From Zoroaster sp. YZ-2022 (Eukaryota; Echinodermata; Asteroidea; Forcipulatida; Zoroasteridae), in assembly GCA_029582265.1 (NCBI GenBank), contig CM055831.1:26822526-26886525 (forward strand): DNA of 64,000 bases, given 5' to 3'. The translations under genes were made by a program, and so were the position numbers. The stretch's first letter is position 1. Each line of letters starts with the position of its first letter. The notes under the pieces are model-generated. The model did no database searches and had not been told where the DNA came from. It saw only the letters and a program-made list of their open reading frames with translations. Positions 1 to 11,903 of this stretch are shown here, piece by piece.

Positions 1-169
1 TTGCCCTACACCCTTACATCATTGACTCTTTACTCTATATGGGAGCTATAGAACTATGCTCAATATAATCATAGATCATTTTATTATTACAATAAACATG
101 ATCAAATGTGAGTTATTTCATTCTCAAATGTTGATATTGACCAATGTTTGGGTTTGTGATGTGATAAAA

Positions 170-305
170 AATTACTGGCTCATTTATGCAGCAGCAACGG
201 TAATATGACCTTATCATGTCGAGTATTATTTTCAGTCACTGAGTTAATCTAAAACTAGCACTCAGATTCCATGCCCTGTTGATCGTGATGATACTGTCCC
301 TTTAA
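170..305. mobile_element. TTAA-ended MITE, right half (copy 1)
   Basis: Ends with the family terminus gatactgtccctttaa and contains the internal cagtcactgagttaatc box. Its left terminus is missing; the sequence joins unrelated DNA at about 170. The equivalent partial copy lies at 44,654-44,792. Confidence 0.7.
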
Positions 306-1253
306 TTAAGAATGAAACTGTCAGAAGTAGTTTGTAATGTTAAGAAATGTTGTAGTCATGACTCAGGACAATGATACTGGGGAGTATTCATTTGAAATGA
401 TGGGGATTAGCAAGGAATGTTGGAGGAGGATGGTGGGAGAAGGTCATAAATTATTAACTTAGCTTCAGGGAAGAAGGGACTTTGTCTTAGTTGAATTGGT
501 TTAGTTGACCTGAAAATTGGAAAATTCATAAATGACTCAGAGGCAGTTTACACTAGGTTTAGGACTTCTGATTGGTTTAGATGTGATCACATGGTTGTTT
601 AAGACCAGTCTTAATGTTGGTATCACTGCTTCTACAAGGATGCTTTCTCTCTTTGAACCAAGATGTACTTGAATCAACCAGTTTCAGTTTAATGTGGAGT
701 CAAATCTTGAGAAAAATGTAAAAAAAATCATTCCCAAGTTTTACAGAAACCATTGGAGTAAAATGTTCATTTTGTTCATTTTGTTTAATGCAAGTACTTG
801 AGATATAATTTATATTTGAAGTTAGCTGTCATATAATAATTAGGTCATTTTGTGTTCATGTCATTACCAATGCTGTACCTTCCCTTTAAACAGTTGTGTA
901 AGTTCATTTGAGATGCACCAGCTGCATCTGTGTTTCTGGATGCAAATTGTTCCAGTTTTTGGAACAAAGTTGTTTATATTTTTACAACAAAATCAGGAGG
1001 GTATTCATGAATGGGAATAAAAGAGTGACACTTAGTCTTGACCTCAGGATAAATACCCCTGGGGTTGTGGCCATGGGCAATTAAGGACATTACCTATGGT
1101 TTGCTGGTTCTTTAGGCCGTGATTCAATCGGTCTTTATCCTGTGATCAACACCATGCATCGAATTTTGAATCCAATTGTCATGTTTTCAGTTAAATATTT
1201 CTAATATTTCTAATATTGATTCAGTAATATTAAATTTTCATGTTTTGAGTTCA

Positions 1254-1451
1254 GAGCAGATTTTCAACAGGTCATGGAATCGGTGTCCTAGTTTAAGATG
1301 ACCACAGTGACTGAAAATTACTGGCTTATTTATGCAGCAGCAACGGTAATATGACCTTATCATGTGGGGTATTGTTTTCAGTCACTGATTTAATCTAAAA
1401 CAAGCACTCTGATTCCATGCCCTGTTGATCGTGACGATACTGCCCCTTTAA
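1254..1451. mobile_element. TTAA-ended MITE (copy 2, left terminus eroded)
   Basis: The two ends are inverted copies of each other: gattttcaacaggtcatgg at the left against ccatgccctgttgatcg at the right. The right end keeps the terminus gcccctttaa; the left terminal bases are lost. Shared at the same place with units B, C0 and C1, so it predates the duplication. Confidence 0.7.
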
Positions 1452-1803
1452 GCTAGGGAGGTGTGGGGTCATGCAAAATTTGTGTGATTATGTTAATATT
1501 CTAACTTGATCTCATGGTCATGAAAACATTGTCTCTTATTGGCTTGAATCTTAACGATATTTAAATTCTTTTGAAACAATCTTCCTACAGATCATTCTGG
1601 TTGGGTAGTCAGAATAACATGATAGCTTCAATGTTGTAGCATGCTGCCCTCTTTCTGTCAGCAATGACCATGATAACATCAGATGGTGGTGTAGCTCGTT
1701 GTACAGGATGTGTCAACTTGTTCAGGGATTTTTGTGAAACTTGATGGTAAGTTTCTGTGATACTTGGTAAGCATATTTAATATTTTGTGTGTCTCTGAGG
1801 ATA

Positions 1804-1927
1804 TAGGCCCGTATTTTAGAACGTTCCTTTACTGCAAAGGACGCCTTTATGCCTATTGTTCTCTTAAGAGAACAATAGGCATAAAGGCGTCCTTTGCAGT
1901 AAAGGAACGTTCTAAAATACGGGCCTA
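1804..1927. mobile_element. Perfect 124-bp palindrome (foldback MITE)
   Basis: Two 62-nt arms are exact reverse complements around ctctt/aagag (centre 1865/1866); ends are taggcccgt and acgggccta. A decayed copy of the same element sits at 43,043-43,158 in unit C0, while units B and C1 lack it. Such perfect foldbacks are usually very recent non-autonomous DNA transposons. No transposase is visible. Confidence 0.8.
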
Positions 1928-4137
1928 AGAATCACTGAGTTGACATTTCAATCAGTTTGCAAAGGTCATTGCAGGAAAGTTTAGTTCTTAGACAAAAAAT
2001 CCCTCATTCCAAAAGAGCTGATATTAGATTATTTTAATGCGGACCTGAATTGTTGACTGAACCACTGCCAAACATTCTTGACTCAATTCCAACTTTATCA
2101 CCACTGTGCAGCTCTGCTGTTTATCCCCCAGAACGAATGGAAGGTTCTGCATCTGAAATGTGCAGGATGCGAGCCAAAGTCAAAGTGGATGATTCCAATT
2201 TGTCTTGAAGGGGAGGGAAGGCTGTAAATTTTAGTACACATTTGTGTAATTCAAGAAATACCTTTGGGGGGCTTTGATGATGGTGAACCAGTAATAAAAT
2301 GTTTTTTGTTTCCCCCGCCCCCCCTGGATAAACCCATGATATACAACCAAAAGAAATGAAACTGATTCAAAGTTATACATTCATAGATATGATTTATTCA
2401 TATCATTTATTTTATTCACAAAATTAGATTTGTACAATATTTTATTTTGATTAGATCTACACAAACAGAGAGAGAGCTTTATGGATTGCAATATGAATAA
2501 CAAGTAAATTAAATCTTATTGAAACTAAATTGAACTTAATCAACAATCACATAATAATAGTCAATAAACCAAAGGTCTCTAGATGATATACCAGTAATTA
2601 AAGGAGAGATTGTGAAACAAATGTCCTTGAAAGTCTGCAAATGAATATTTATGTTGAAATTCATCAGCAAAGAAACATTAGAGCACAAGTTTGAGGTTTT
2701 CAGTGGCTTAAAATTTAGTTACTCCATTGAGGAATGGACAAATTGTGGAATTACAAAACAATAATAATTTGGTTAAAGGGAGGTTACACACAGTTTTACA
2801 TATAATGTACTTGGTGTAAAGTTGATGATGGAATCAAACATCTCTTGAAATTTTTCTGTCTGAGGAACTATCATATAAATACAAATTTATGAAATCATTT
2901 CTTGACTGAATTTCTGACTGAATGAGACACAAAATTAGAATAAATACAAACAATTTAAAGGTATTTTCACTATTTTGACATTAAAGACACAACCTCATTA
3001 AGCTGAAACTTTCACAGGTTGGTTGATAAATGCAGATCTTGAAAGTAAGCAAACTTGTAGAAGAAATTTAGCAAAAGTGTAACCTCCCTGTACAAATACA
3101 TTCATTCAGAAATAGAATTGGATTGACCTTATTAAGAAGGTTCATTGAATTCCAACAATTGATAAAAGTACACAAGACTTGAATATAAACATTGCATAGT
3201 ATCATGCGTGTCACCAGGAATTTCATTATGAGTTGAACATTTGTAAATGTATTCAAATATTCACATTATCATATAAATTGTTTTTGTTTGTTTTTTTAGA
3301 AAAGAAGTGGCATCTTTGCTTCTTCATTAAAATATAGAATCCAAATCTAGAAGGAGATTTGTTCACATCCTTCAAACCTCCCTGGTGATGCACATGAGTA
3401 TGATGAACTGTAGCAACTAAATAAATGACAGTATAATGAAGGTCATTACCCTCATTGAAGACTCTACAAGAGACTGGATCCACATGGAATCATGCTCATA
3501 TATATAGATAATGTACAGTGCTTAGTATTTATATCAACCAACTTCTACAAGGTATAATTAGATAACAAAATACCCAAAGCAGGGAGGAGGGGGCTTCATC
3601 TCCCAAGGCCCCCCCACACCCCCTGGATCTGCCATTGGAAGTTATTGGGGCTTGGGACAGGAAAACCTCAAAACAGTTTGTTCATTGCAATATATACAAT
3701 TAAGCTTATTACACAATTGATGAAGATTATCATTTGTAAAAGTGTTCAATATAATGTACAAAGCTAATTATTAATGCTTATTTTTAAAAGTGTACAATAA
3801 TCATATTTGAAAAGTTAATTTAAACCAAGACAAATGAAGCTCCTTTTTTGTAATTTCACAAATTATAATGTCAGATTAGTTGCTCATTTATGATATTAAG
3901 GGTCATGGGTTTCCTGAAGGTAATTTCTGTCTGGAATGGGACAGAAATGATTGCATAGAAACCTACAGTGCTTTGGTTAGAAACTGTGAATGAGATTTCA
4001 CAACTTGTTTCCAAATGAAACATTGACTGGTCAATTGTTTATATGCAATTCTTGATTGTCATTTAGTATTCATGCACATGATGACATTTTACAAACAGTG
4101 TATCAAGAATGTACTATTCATTTTTATTTCCCTCCAG

Positions 4138-4249
4138 GTTGACAGCATGACAACCCTTCTAATTAACCTGATCAGAGGTCAACAAGAAACAGTCTCAGCA
4201 AGAAACATCCTCAACCAAGAGAGATCAGCTCAGGATGCTCCAACAAAAG
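4138..4249 (+). CDS. Internal exon of an unidentified gene, unit A
   Basis: A pyrimidine-rich acceptor (ttatttccctccag) precedes 112 open nucleotides, followed by a good donor (aaaag|gtaagag). The frame gives about 37 polar residues (begins VDSMTTLLINLIRG, ends QDAPTKG). It lies on the strand opposite to the TRIM gene, about 0.8 kb beyond its stop, so the two would converge. The same exon with both splice sites is kept at 40,707-40,818 in unit C0 and, shortened, at 54,396-54,501 in C1. No domain is recognisable and I found no partner exons with confidence. It could be a remnant carried along by the duplication. Confidence 0.4.
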
Positions 4250-5068
4250 GTAAGAGGAAGAAAACTAGACTTGTATAAGGTGCAGCTCAGGTGTAGAATA
4301 TAAGCTTTCCATTATGCAACTCTGTACAAGGGTGGATCCAGAGGGGGAAAAGAGAGGGTATAGACCTTTCTTTTGCTATGTCACAATTGTAGTTTTTGTC
4401 AACTGGTGATTGGCAAACAATGGGTGGCCATCAGTGAAAACAAAGAAAGTATTGACAAGATATTGACATATGAATAATTAAAGAGTAACATTTACAAATC
4501 AACAGACAATGCCAATTATTTGCAAAATCAGGGGAACTCCCTCTTAAAGATGCATCATATATTTTTTTACCAGTGATTCATGGCAAATGTTTTTTATCTG
4601 AAAATAACTATTTTCCTTGTAGAAAGGCATCGAAATATGCAAAAATTACAAATTAAATATAAACAAACATCAGAGCCATGTTTACAGTGATAAAGTTATG
4701 AAATGAATTGATGGCAGGACCTGTCATTAATTCATTTAGGTACTTAGATAAACCATGCTTCTTGGACATTTGTCTTGTGAAATATTTCTTTTTACAAGAT
4801 GTATCACCGATATTTTACTGGTAATTTTTGTTTTCATCAAAACAGCAATAATTTCCTGATTGAAGATTTCATTGTCAATGAATTGTATATGCTCTGTATC
4901 TCTTGTCATGTCAAACATTAATAATAAATGATACAAGATTAATTCTATAGAGTGACATTGATACTCAAGATTCTACATTACATGTTTGGGTAACATATCT
5001 TGAAGAGGACATTTCACCATTATGATGATGACAAGGGAGATTGCCAGTCAGCAGCATGTTGGATTACA

Positions 5069-5688
5069 TCACATTATGTGATATATCTTCACTGAGTGCA
5101 AGTCTGCTGCTACCAGCTGATGCCCATCTGCAGTGAATGTGATTCCCCTGGGGTTGTACAGACCCTGAGCTATACATGAGATGAATCTACCATCATCATC
5201 ATAATGGTGAATATGACCAGTGTTACACCCATTGTGCACTGCAATGTATATGCCTGATCTGTCACAGCATACACCAGTGCAGCATAGAACTTCCTGACCA
5301 TTGATTGTTGGTTTGATTGTGAGTAATGAAGTACCATTGCTATCAACAATGTCTACTTGATGTTGGTTAAAACAACTGACTACAACTCTATTATTATTAT
5401 CAATGGCCAGGAAGTAAGGGTTTGTTTTGACTGGCATAGTGTGAATGAGCGAGCCATCATTGGGGCTGTGCTCGCTCACCACCATCCTTGTCACATCACC
5501 TATTATGATGTTACCCTTATTATTTACTGCTACACTCCGGAGGTCCACTGCTGTCTTCCCTACCTCACTATGAGGCACTGTGTGGAAGTCAAAGGCAAGT
5601 GTGCCATCATTGTTGTACATCTTGATGACATTGTTGGTGGTGTCTACAACCACTAAGTGATTGTGTATAGCTGCAATGCCATGTGGAC
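5069..5688 (-). CDS. TRIM-NHL gene A, exon 3 (NHL blades 2-6, stop)
   Basis: Terminal coding exon of gene A. The acceptor (ttattatttttccag) is followed by GT, which completes the split codon left by exon 2. 205 residues follow, to a TGA. Five NHL blades can be read, opening at GIAAIHN, SVAVNNKG, FLAIDNNN, GVCCDRSG and GITFTADG; with the blade in exon 2 they make a complete six-bladed propeller. NHL propellers of Brat and TRIM71 bind RNA on the loop face. Against the C0 copy nearly all differences change residues and sit in two loop slots per blade (for example DTTN/DRTN, GDVTR/GDKKR, SCFN/SGNN, ADLHS/ADYYS). Joined to exon 2 it gives about 643 residues. I infer a substrate- or RNA-recognition role; the ligand is unknown. 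Confidence 0.9.
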
Positions 5689-5880
5689 CTGGAAAAATAA
5701 TAATAATAGAGATAACAGCACAGTGATATAACAATTATGTGTGTTATGTTTTATGAGCTGAACATTACATCAATTTAACGTTCTTGCATATCGTGAGATA
5801 TGTTTAGGGCTAAATAAACCTTATGTTTATTTATAATAAAAACTCATGGTTAATTACTTGAAAGGTTTGCTGAAATACAT

Positions 5881-6139
5881 GTAGAAACTCCTAATATAAT
5901 TGTTTCATAGCTAGGGCTGTGCCGGGTGTCTGGGTATCCAGATACCCGACTGAAACTGTCATTACTCTGTAGAAACTCTTAATATAATTGTTTCATAGCT
6001 GGGGCTGTGCCGGGTATCCGGGTATCCAGATACCTGACTGAAACTGTCATTACTCTGTAGAAACTCCTAATATAATTGTTTCATAGCTAGGGCTGTGCCG
6101 GGTATCTGGGTATCCAGATACCCGACTGAAACTGTCATT
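5881..6139. repeat. 88-bp minisatellite, 3 units, with internal hairpin
   Basis: Units start at 5,881, 5,969 and 6,057 (gtagaaactc...). Each holds a near-palindrome around gggtatccagataccc. One unit is present in C0 (about 34.85-34.95 kb) and one in C1 (about 52.38-52.46 kb); about 28 degraded units are in B (19.4-21.7 kb). It lies in intron 2 of gene A. Confidence 0.85.
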
Positions 6140-6653
6140 ACCCGGTTCCATTTTTCGGTTCCAATTACCCGTAAACAACTTTTTAAAATTCGGACTTAAC
6201 ATTTGAGCATTGCAAACAGAAATCTGTGACTCTTGAACAATGTAATGTTTACACTTTTACAGACAATTATCTTTAAATTCAAGAGATTACACTCCAATAA
6301 AGCCTTTGTAGTATTTTACGAATATTTGCCATACATTTTTCTCCAACTGTTTGTGATACATTATATCCAATCATTAAGACTGCAAAGGGCCTGACAGTGG
6401 CTGCTTCAAACAACTTATCACACCTGCAGCATATGAGGGAATATTTGCCTAATTGTTTGCAGTAATTGGATTAGTGGGGCAATTGCATGCTGATCATGAT
6501 CGGGTAATTTATAGCTTAATGAGAATACAGGGACCTGACATAAACGGATGTTTGATGTTGGAGATACGGCAGTGGACGACGTATTGCATTATGCAAATGA
6601 AACATGCACCAGACAGTGGCACGTGAGGAAACACATGCGGACAGTGGGCACAG

Positions 6654-7318
6654 GTTCAGGTTCAGGTTCATGATTCAGGTTCATGATTCAGATTCAGGTT
6701 CAGGTTCAGGTTCATGATTCAGGTTCAGGTTCATGGTTCAGGTTCAAGGTTCAGGTTCAGGTTCATGATTCAGGTTCATGATTCAGGTTCAGGTTCAGGT
6801 TCAGGTTCATGATTCAGGTTCAGGTTCATGATTCAGGTTCAGGTTCAGGTTCAGGTTCATGATTCAGGTTCAGGTTCAGGTTCAGGTTCATGATTCAGGT
6901 TCAGGTTCAGGTTCATGATTCAGGTTCATGATTCAGGTTCAGGTTCATGATTCAGGTTCAGGTTCAGGTTCAGGTTCATGATTCAGGTTCAGGTTCAGGT
7001 TCATGATTCAGGTTCATGATTCAGGTTCAGGTTCAGGTTCAGGTTCAGGTTCAGGTTCATGATTCAGGTTCATGATTCAGGTTCAGGTTCATGATTCAGG
7101 TTCAGGTTCATGATTCAGGTTCAGGTTCAGGTTCAGGTTCAGGTTCAGGTTCATGATTCAGGTTCAGGTTCAGGTTCATGATTCAGGTTCAGGTTCATGA
7201 TTCAGGTTCAGGTTCAGGTTCATGATTCAGGTTCATGGTTCAGGTTCAGGTTCAGGTTCAGGTTCAGGTTCATGATTCAGGTTCAGGTTCAGGTTCATGA
7301 TTCAGGTTCAGGTTCGGG
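6654..7318. repeat. GTTCAG-type simple repeat array, unit A
   Basis: About 660 bp made of the hexamer aggttc, interrupted at irregular intervals by the variant catgattcag. There are no fixed higher-order units. C0 and C1 lack it; unit B keeps a few degraded units near 22,150. The open frames in it encode only repeat peptides and are not genes. Confidence 0.9.
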
Positions 7319-8874
7319 TTTGGGTAATGTAACGGCGCGGACTACAGACGTGACATGGCAAAAAAGATTGGGAAAAATGCTGAAACAACCTTTTCCCCCT
7401 CTCGCACAGAAACAATGCCGTCCGGGGATTTCTAAGGGCGGCCAGGACACGTTCGGAATTTTCCATGCCGGGGGGGTAACATCTGGAGCCAGGGAACCCA
7501 GAGGTACTGGCAAACACTTATGACAAACACAAGAGAGGTGGCCTGAGAGTTATGCTCTTATAATGTAAGATTATTTTAGTACGGCCAAAATCATGTCCTA
7601 AAAAATCATAATCCAAAGCCAACATGACGTACGGGATATCCTTATTTAGAAGGCAGGGGCGCGGCACATTAATATTTTTCCCCAATGGGTTCCGCCCACA
7701 TCACCTTTGACCAATGACATAATTCAACACCTGTTTTGTGAACATAAACAACCAACCAGAGCTCTGATCATGCACACACAGGTCTTCTAGTCTCCTGACT
7801 CAGTCACGTGTTATGTTCAGGTAGGCTGCTGTGTGCGTGTGATCAATGGGGTATTCTTTTGTACATCGTACATTGTATATTTGTAACTCAGACACTTTTG
7901 CAGCGATCAGTTTTTATTTCAGAAATAACTTTCAGTAAATACAATACAGGTACATATTTCATGAAAAGATTTTACTTTACAAAAATGAAACAGTAAACAA
8001 AAGATCATGTATTTGTACACCACGGGAGGCATGTTTTCAACAAAAATGAAAACGAATATCCGAGTATCCGAAGTTTCCTGATTTGGGGTATCCGGTTCCA
8101 AATATATCTGAAAACGCACACCCCTATTCATAGCTATACAATGTGTGTAAGCTTGTCAGTATTACAAATCATAACATAAATAGTTACGCCTTCAAAGTAA
8201 ATTGTCAGAGCTGGTTAGAACAGTCAGTGACACAGACCCTTCATATGACATCATTGACAGAATTATCAATGAATAGGGAGTATGTTTGGCGTCTAAATTT
8301 ACTTGAATTCTGTTCAAAGATGAAAATGCACCAATGATCTTTTGACACACTTGCTAACACACATAGTGTATTTACAGCATATGTACATCATGTGTATTTA
8401 AGTTTTGATAACTCCTGTGTGATGTTTACACCCGATGGATGCTACTGTATGCTGTCAATGACGTGTACAAAAATCTCTGTTCTTTTGTTCAGGGGGGTAA
8501 AGAACAGTGACAAAAAAATAACAATTTTCTCCAATTGAAATATATTTTGGAGAAACAAAACTCAAATGAGGTTGTTACAACATCCAATCTATCAATCTCC
8601 CACAATAATATTTCTATTTCAGTAAACCTTTAAAAGGCCATACTGAACCAGTTTTTTTCTCAAAATCAGGAAAGTCCGATGTCAATCTTTGTTTACATCA
8701 TGGCAATGCGGCATAATATGTGGTGTAAGTGAGGGAAAACAAACTGATCAAGATTATGTGTATGTGTACATTGTATACCTGCAATTAATGCTCAGTTTAC
8801 TGATACACATTTGACCATTCAGTGGATAATTTAGCATGGGAAATTACCAATAAACTTATTTGTGTACTCTTGTG

Positions 8875-9378
8875 TTTGCTTTTATTCAGAGTAACTTTAA
8901 ACTGGTCAGATGCCATGATCATTTGGTCTGTCAATTCATAGGGTATGTCAATGAGTTGTTTGCTTTTATACAGAGTAACTTTAAACTGGTCAGATGCCAT
9001 GATCATTTGGTCTGTCAATTCATAGGGTATGTCAATGAGTTGTTTGCTTTTATACAGAGTAACTTTAAACTGGTCAGATGCCATGATCATTTGGTCTGTC
9101 AATTCATAGGGTATGTCAATGAGTTGTTTGCTTTTATTCAGAGTAACTTTAAACTGGTCAGATGCCATGATCATTTGGTCTGTCAATTCATAGGGTATGT
9201 CAATGAGTTGTTTGCTTTTATTCAGAGTAACTTTAAACTGGTCAGGTGCCATGATCATTTGGTCTGTCAATTCATAGGGTATGTCAATGAGTTGTTTGCT
9301 TTTATTCAGAGTAACTTTAAACTGGTCAGATGCCATGATCATTTGGTCTGTCAATTCATAGGGTATGTCAATGAGTTG
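8875..9378. repeat. 84-bp minisatellite, six units, open on both strands
   Basis: Exactly six 84-bp units (504 bp), nearly identical, each reading tttgcttttattcagagt and on. Because 84 is divisible by three, both strands stay open for more than 180 codons, which creates two mirror-image false ORFs. C1 and D each have a single unit (about 50.05-50.14 and 63.60-63.69 kb); B has about four degraded units. Confidence 0.9.
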
Positions 9379-9814
9379 TTTACTTGCATGTTCAAAACCA
9401 ATTCATTAAATGGATTTTGGTAGTTAGCCTATGTCTTGGCAAACATTTGAAAAATGTGTGCTACAAATTATTGAAGTTTGACTGGTTGTTTTAAATGACA
9501 AAGCACACTCATGATCTCGTCTTAAAGCTTATATGACTGGCTGGAAATCTGTGGAACTTCACTATTGAATTCTGGAAAACATTAATTAAAGTTCTGGTTG
9601 GAACACAGATGAACAGACACACTCTGGTGAAAATTCTGGACTATGGCTGTCTGCCAAATAACTGAATTTAAATCTTAAGCAGAATTCCCAAAATTAAAAG
9701 TATCCATCAATGTTGCTTACAGAAGACTGACTGAGTATGAAAACACAACAACCCTTGATGCTGCTACCCATACCATGTTTATTGAATCTCCACTGATGTG
9801 TTGCATTTACATAC

Positions 9815-10040
9815 TTAAAGGGGCAGTATCAACACGATCAACAGGGCATGGAATCAGAATGCTAGTTTTAGATTAACTCAGTGACTACCATAATACCCCA
9901 CATGATAAGGTCATATTACCATTGCTGCTGCATAAATGAATCAGTAATTTTCAGTCACTGTGTTCATCTTATAAAACCAGTACACCGATTCCATGCCCAT
10001 TTGAAAGTCTGCTCTGATCGTGACAATACTGTCCCTTTAA
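9815..10040. mobile_element. TTAA-ended MITE (copy 3), both termini present
   Basis: Starts ttaaaggggcagtatc and ends atactgtccctttaa. The long arms are inverted copies that share the aacagggcatggaatc / gattccatgcccat motif. Full copies of this insertion are at 49,397-49,619 and 62,973-63,186. Confidence 0.8.
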
Positions 10041-10581
10041 ACAGCAGTGTGTTCTTTTTGCAAATTGACTGAATAAGCCGCATGGACCGATGCATTTATA
10101 GATGTTTGTTTAAAAACTAAAAACCTTTTTATGAGAGTCAAATGATATTTTAGTTGGTATTATGGATGTCTAATAAGTCATAACAATAAATAAAGTCTTT
10201 GTTAAAGAGTGGTTTAGAATATCTCTTTAAGTTCACTTGCAATCCTACAGGGGTATTGTCTTTGTTTGGGGCTGTTGTTTCTTTTTCACTGTTGTTCGTT
10301 CGTTATATATATTGGGTATTGTCTTTGTTTGGTCTGGGGCAGTTGTTGTTTCTTTTTCTCTGTTCAGTGTGAATTTTCACTTCTTATATAAATCTTTTGA
10401 TACTGTCCAATTTTTCTGTAATTTTGTTGTTTTAATGGATTTGTAGCTTTGTGAATTTGACGTGTAAAATTAAAAAGTGAATTGAAATGAAATGTACTGG
10501 ACCACAGTCTTGTTTTTACACAGCATGCACTGTACTACACTACATGCTATTGAATGCATAATGTGTACATAAGAAACTTAC

Positions 10582-11893
10582 GTCCTTGTATTGGAATGGT
10601 TCTTTTCTGATGTCCCTTGGTGCTGCAGATTACCACTCTATTGTTCCATAGGCCTATGTTTGTCACTGCAATCTCATCACCAGGTTGACAAGCAGCAACA
10701 CCCCAAGCTCCATTGAATTCTCCTGGACCACCTCCCTTTTTGCCAAATTCTTCACACAGCTCCCACTTGGGTTCCTGCGGCTCCACTTTACCAAGATTGA
10801 TATCACCAACCCTCTGACTCTCCTTGAATCTCAGATGACAAAGCTTGTGATCAATTTTGGGAAGACTTTGACTGCTGAGAAATTTCAAGTCCTTGCTGAT
10901 AGTGGTATAGAGTGCAAGGAAGTCAGGATCTGATGAATTGTTGGTGACATCTTTGGCGGTCTCCAGTGAATGCTGTATTTGTTGTGAGATTACACTCACT
11001 GTTTGCTCATATTCATCCAATTTGTTGTTATGATCTTTGTGGAGGTTTTTGATTTCATCAATGATGTGACTCTCTTGAGCTGTTACCTCAGCCCTGATCT
11101 CATCAGCTCTGTTCTTCACCTCTGCCATGGTTCTTTCAACTGTGATGTCCAGTTTGTCTTTCATTGTTGAGGCAGTTGCTAGAGATTGTTCAAGTTTCTT
11201 GAGAACTCCTTCAAGGGGAGTAAAGAATTGAGCCAATGACTGTTTATATGTGGATGAGGCTTGGTTGCAATCAATGTACTCATGTTGTGGTTTACAGTGG
11301 TCTAGGACAGTGCAATCTCGGCAAATCAACTTGTCACATGTTACACAGTAGAACCGTGTCACTTCACCCTCATGGGTTTGGCATTCTGGACGACGTTTTT
11401 GTTTTGTCTCTTTTATTGCTACCTTCCCCTGAATAAAGTCATCCAAAGTAGCAATGGTATGGTTGGACAATGCAGCGATTCTGGGGTGTCTTTTACAGCA
11501 ATTTGCACAGAGGTTCTGTGCACAGTCAAGACAGCGATGGATAGCCTCATTCTCTTCATCACATATCTCACACATTAGCTGCATATTACCAGAGCTGACC
11601 AACTTCTGTTGCAATGTGATCTCCTCAACAAGACCAATTAGATAGAAGTTGGTCTTGAGGCCTGGAACACCCATCGTAGGAAGTTGTGTCTCCCGTCGAC
11701 AGAAAGGACAAGGAATCATGACAGCATCCTTGTATTTGGCAGTGTGGTATTCATCTAAACAGTTTTCACAGAAGCTGTGGTCACAGTCCAGTATTTTGGG
11801 TTGTCTGTACGCCTCTTTGCAAATACTGCACTCAAGATGATCCTTGCTGATTTTCTCTAGAGCTGAACCCAATGTTGGTTTAGAAGTAGCCAT
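10582..11893 (-). CDS. TRIM-NHL gene A, exon 2 (RING, B-boxes, coiled coil, NHL blade 1)
   Basis: First coding exon; ATG at 11,893, 437 codons plus one base, ending at donor ac|gtaagt. A RING finger has all eight ligands (C22, C25, C37, H39, C42, C45, C62, C65), so it probably acts as a ubiquitin E3 ligase. B-box 1 spans about C108-H145 and B-box 2 about C171-H204. A coiled coil fills about 215-330 (rich in K, E, Q and L heptads). The first NHL blade (GVAACQPGDEIAV) starts near residue 400, and there is no filamin domain. The exon continues in frame into exon 3 at 5,069-5,688. The upstream acceptor (ttataaacag|atctatag) places exon 2 from 11,903. Close relatives are TRIM2/3/56/71-type proteins, but I do not assign orthology. 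Confidence 0.93.
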
Positions 11894-11903
11894 TTCTATA
11901 GAT

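Larger units (their letters stand above)
308..5068. other. Intergenic DNA downstream of TRIM-NHL gene A
   Basis: No convincing gene except the short opposite-strand exon at 4,138-4,249. The stretch holds a MITE (1,254-1,451), a perfect palindrome (1,804-1,927), AT-rich unique DNA, and the probable 3' UTR of gene A just left of 5,069. Several 60- to 77-codon ORFs here recur in other units only because the whole DNA is duplicated. A possible acceptor (tttatcccccag, ending near 2,130) precedes a short open stretch on the plus strand, but I could not link it to the exon at 4,138. Confidence 0.6.
5689..10581 (-). other. Intron 2 of gene A
   Basis: A 4.9-kb intron between the donor (ac|gtaagtttctt, read on the minus strand) and the acceptor (tttttccag). 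Its content is mostly repeats: the 88-bp hairpin minisatellite, a GTTCAG array, the six-copy 84-bp minisatellite and a MITE. No independent gene is supported. The stretch around 7,320-7,530 has counterparts only in unit B. Confidence 0.75.

Noticed and set aside
3253..3483. 77-codon ORF beginning MDPVSCRVF, recurring near 17.2 and 41.5 kb
   Set aside because: It recurs because the DNA is duplicated; the ends run into poly-A tracts, lengths differ and splice context is absent.
4736..4936. 66-codon ORF just beyond the TRIM-NHL stop, repeated at 36.3 and 53.8 kb
   Set aside because: It lies in the expected 3' UTR on the same strand; conservation does not exceed that of neighbouring noncoding DNA.
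7197..7523. Overlapping ORFs of 69-108 codons
   Set aside because: They run through the hexamer array into adjacent low-complexity DNA and have no counterpart in C0 or C1.
8797..9423. Two ORFs of 185 and 187 codons on opposite strands
   Set aside because: Both are the six-unit 84-bp minisatellite read in frame; the single-unit copies in C1 and D have no such ORF.
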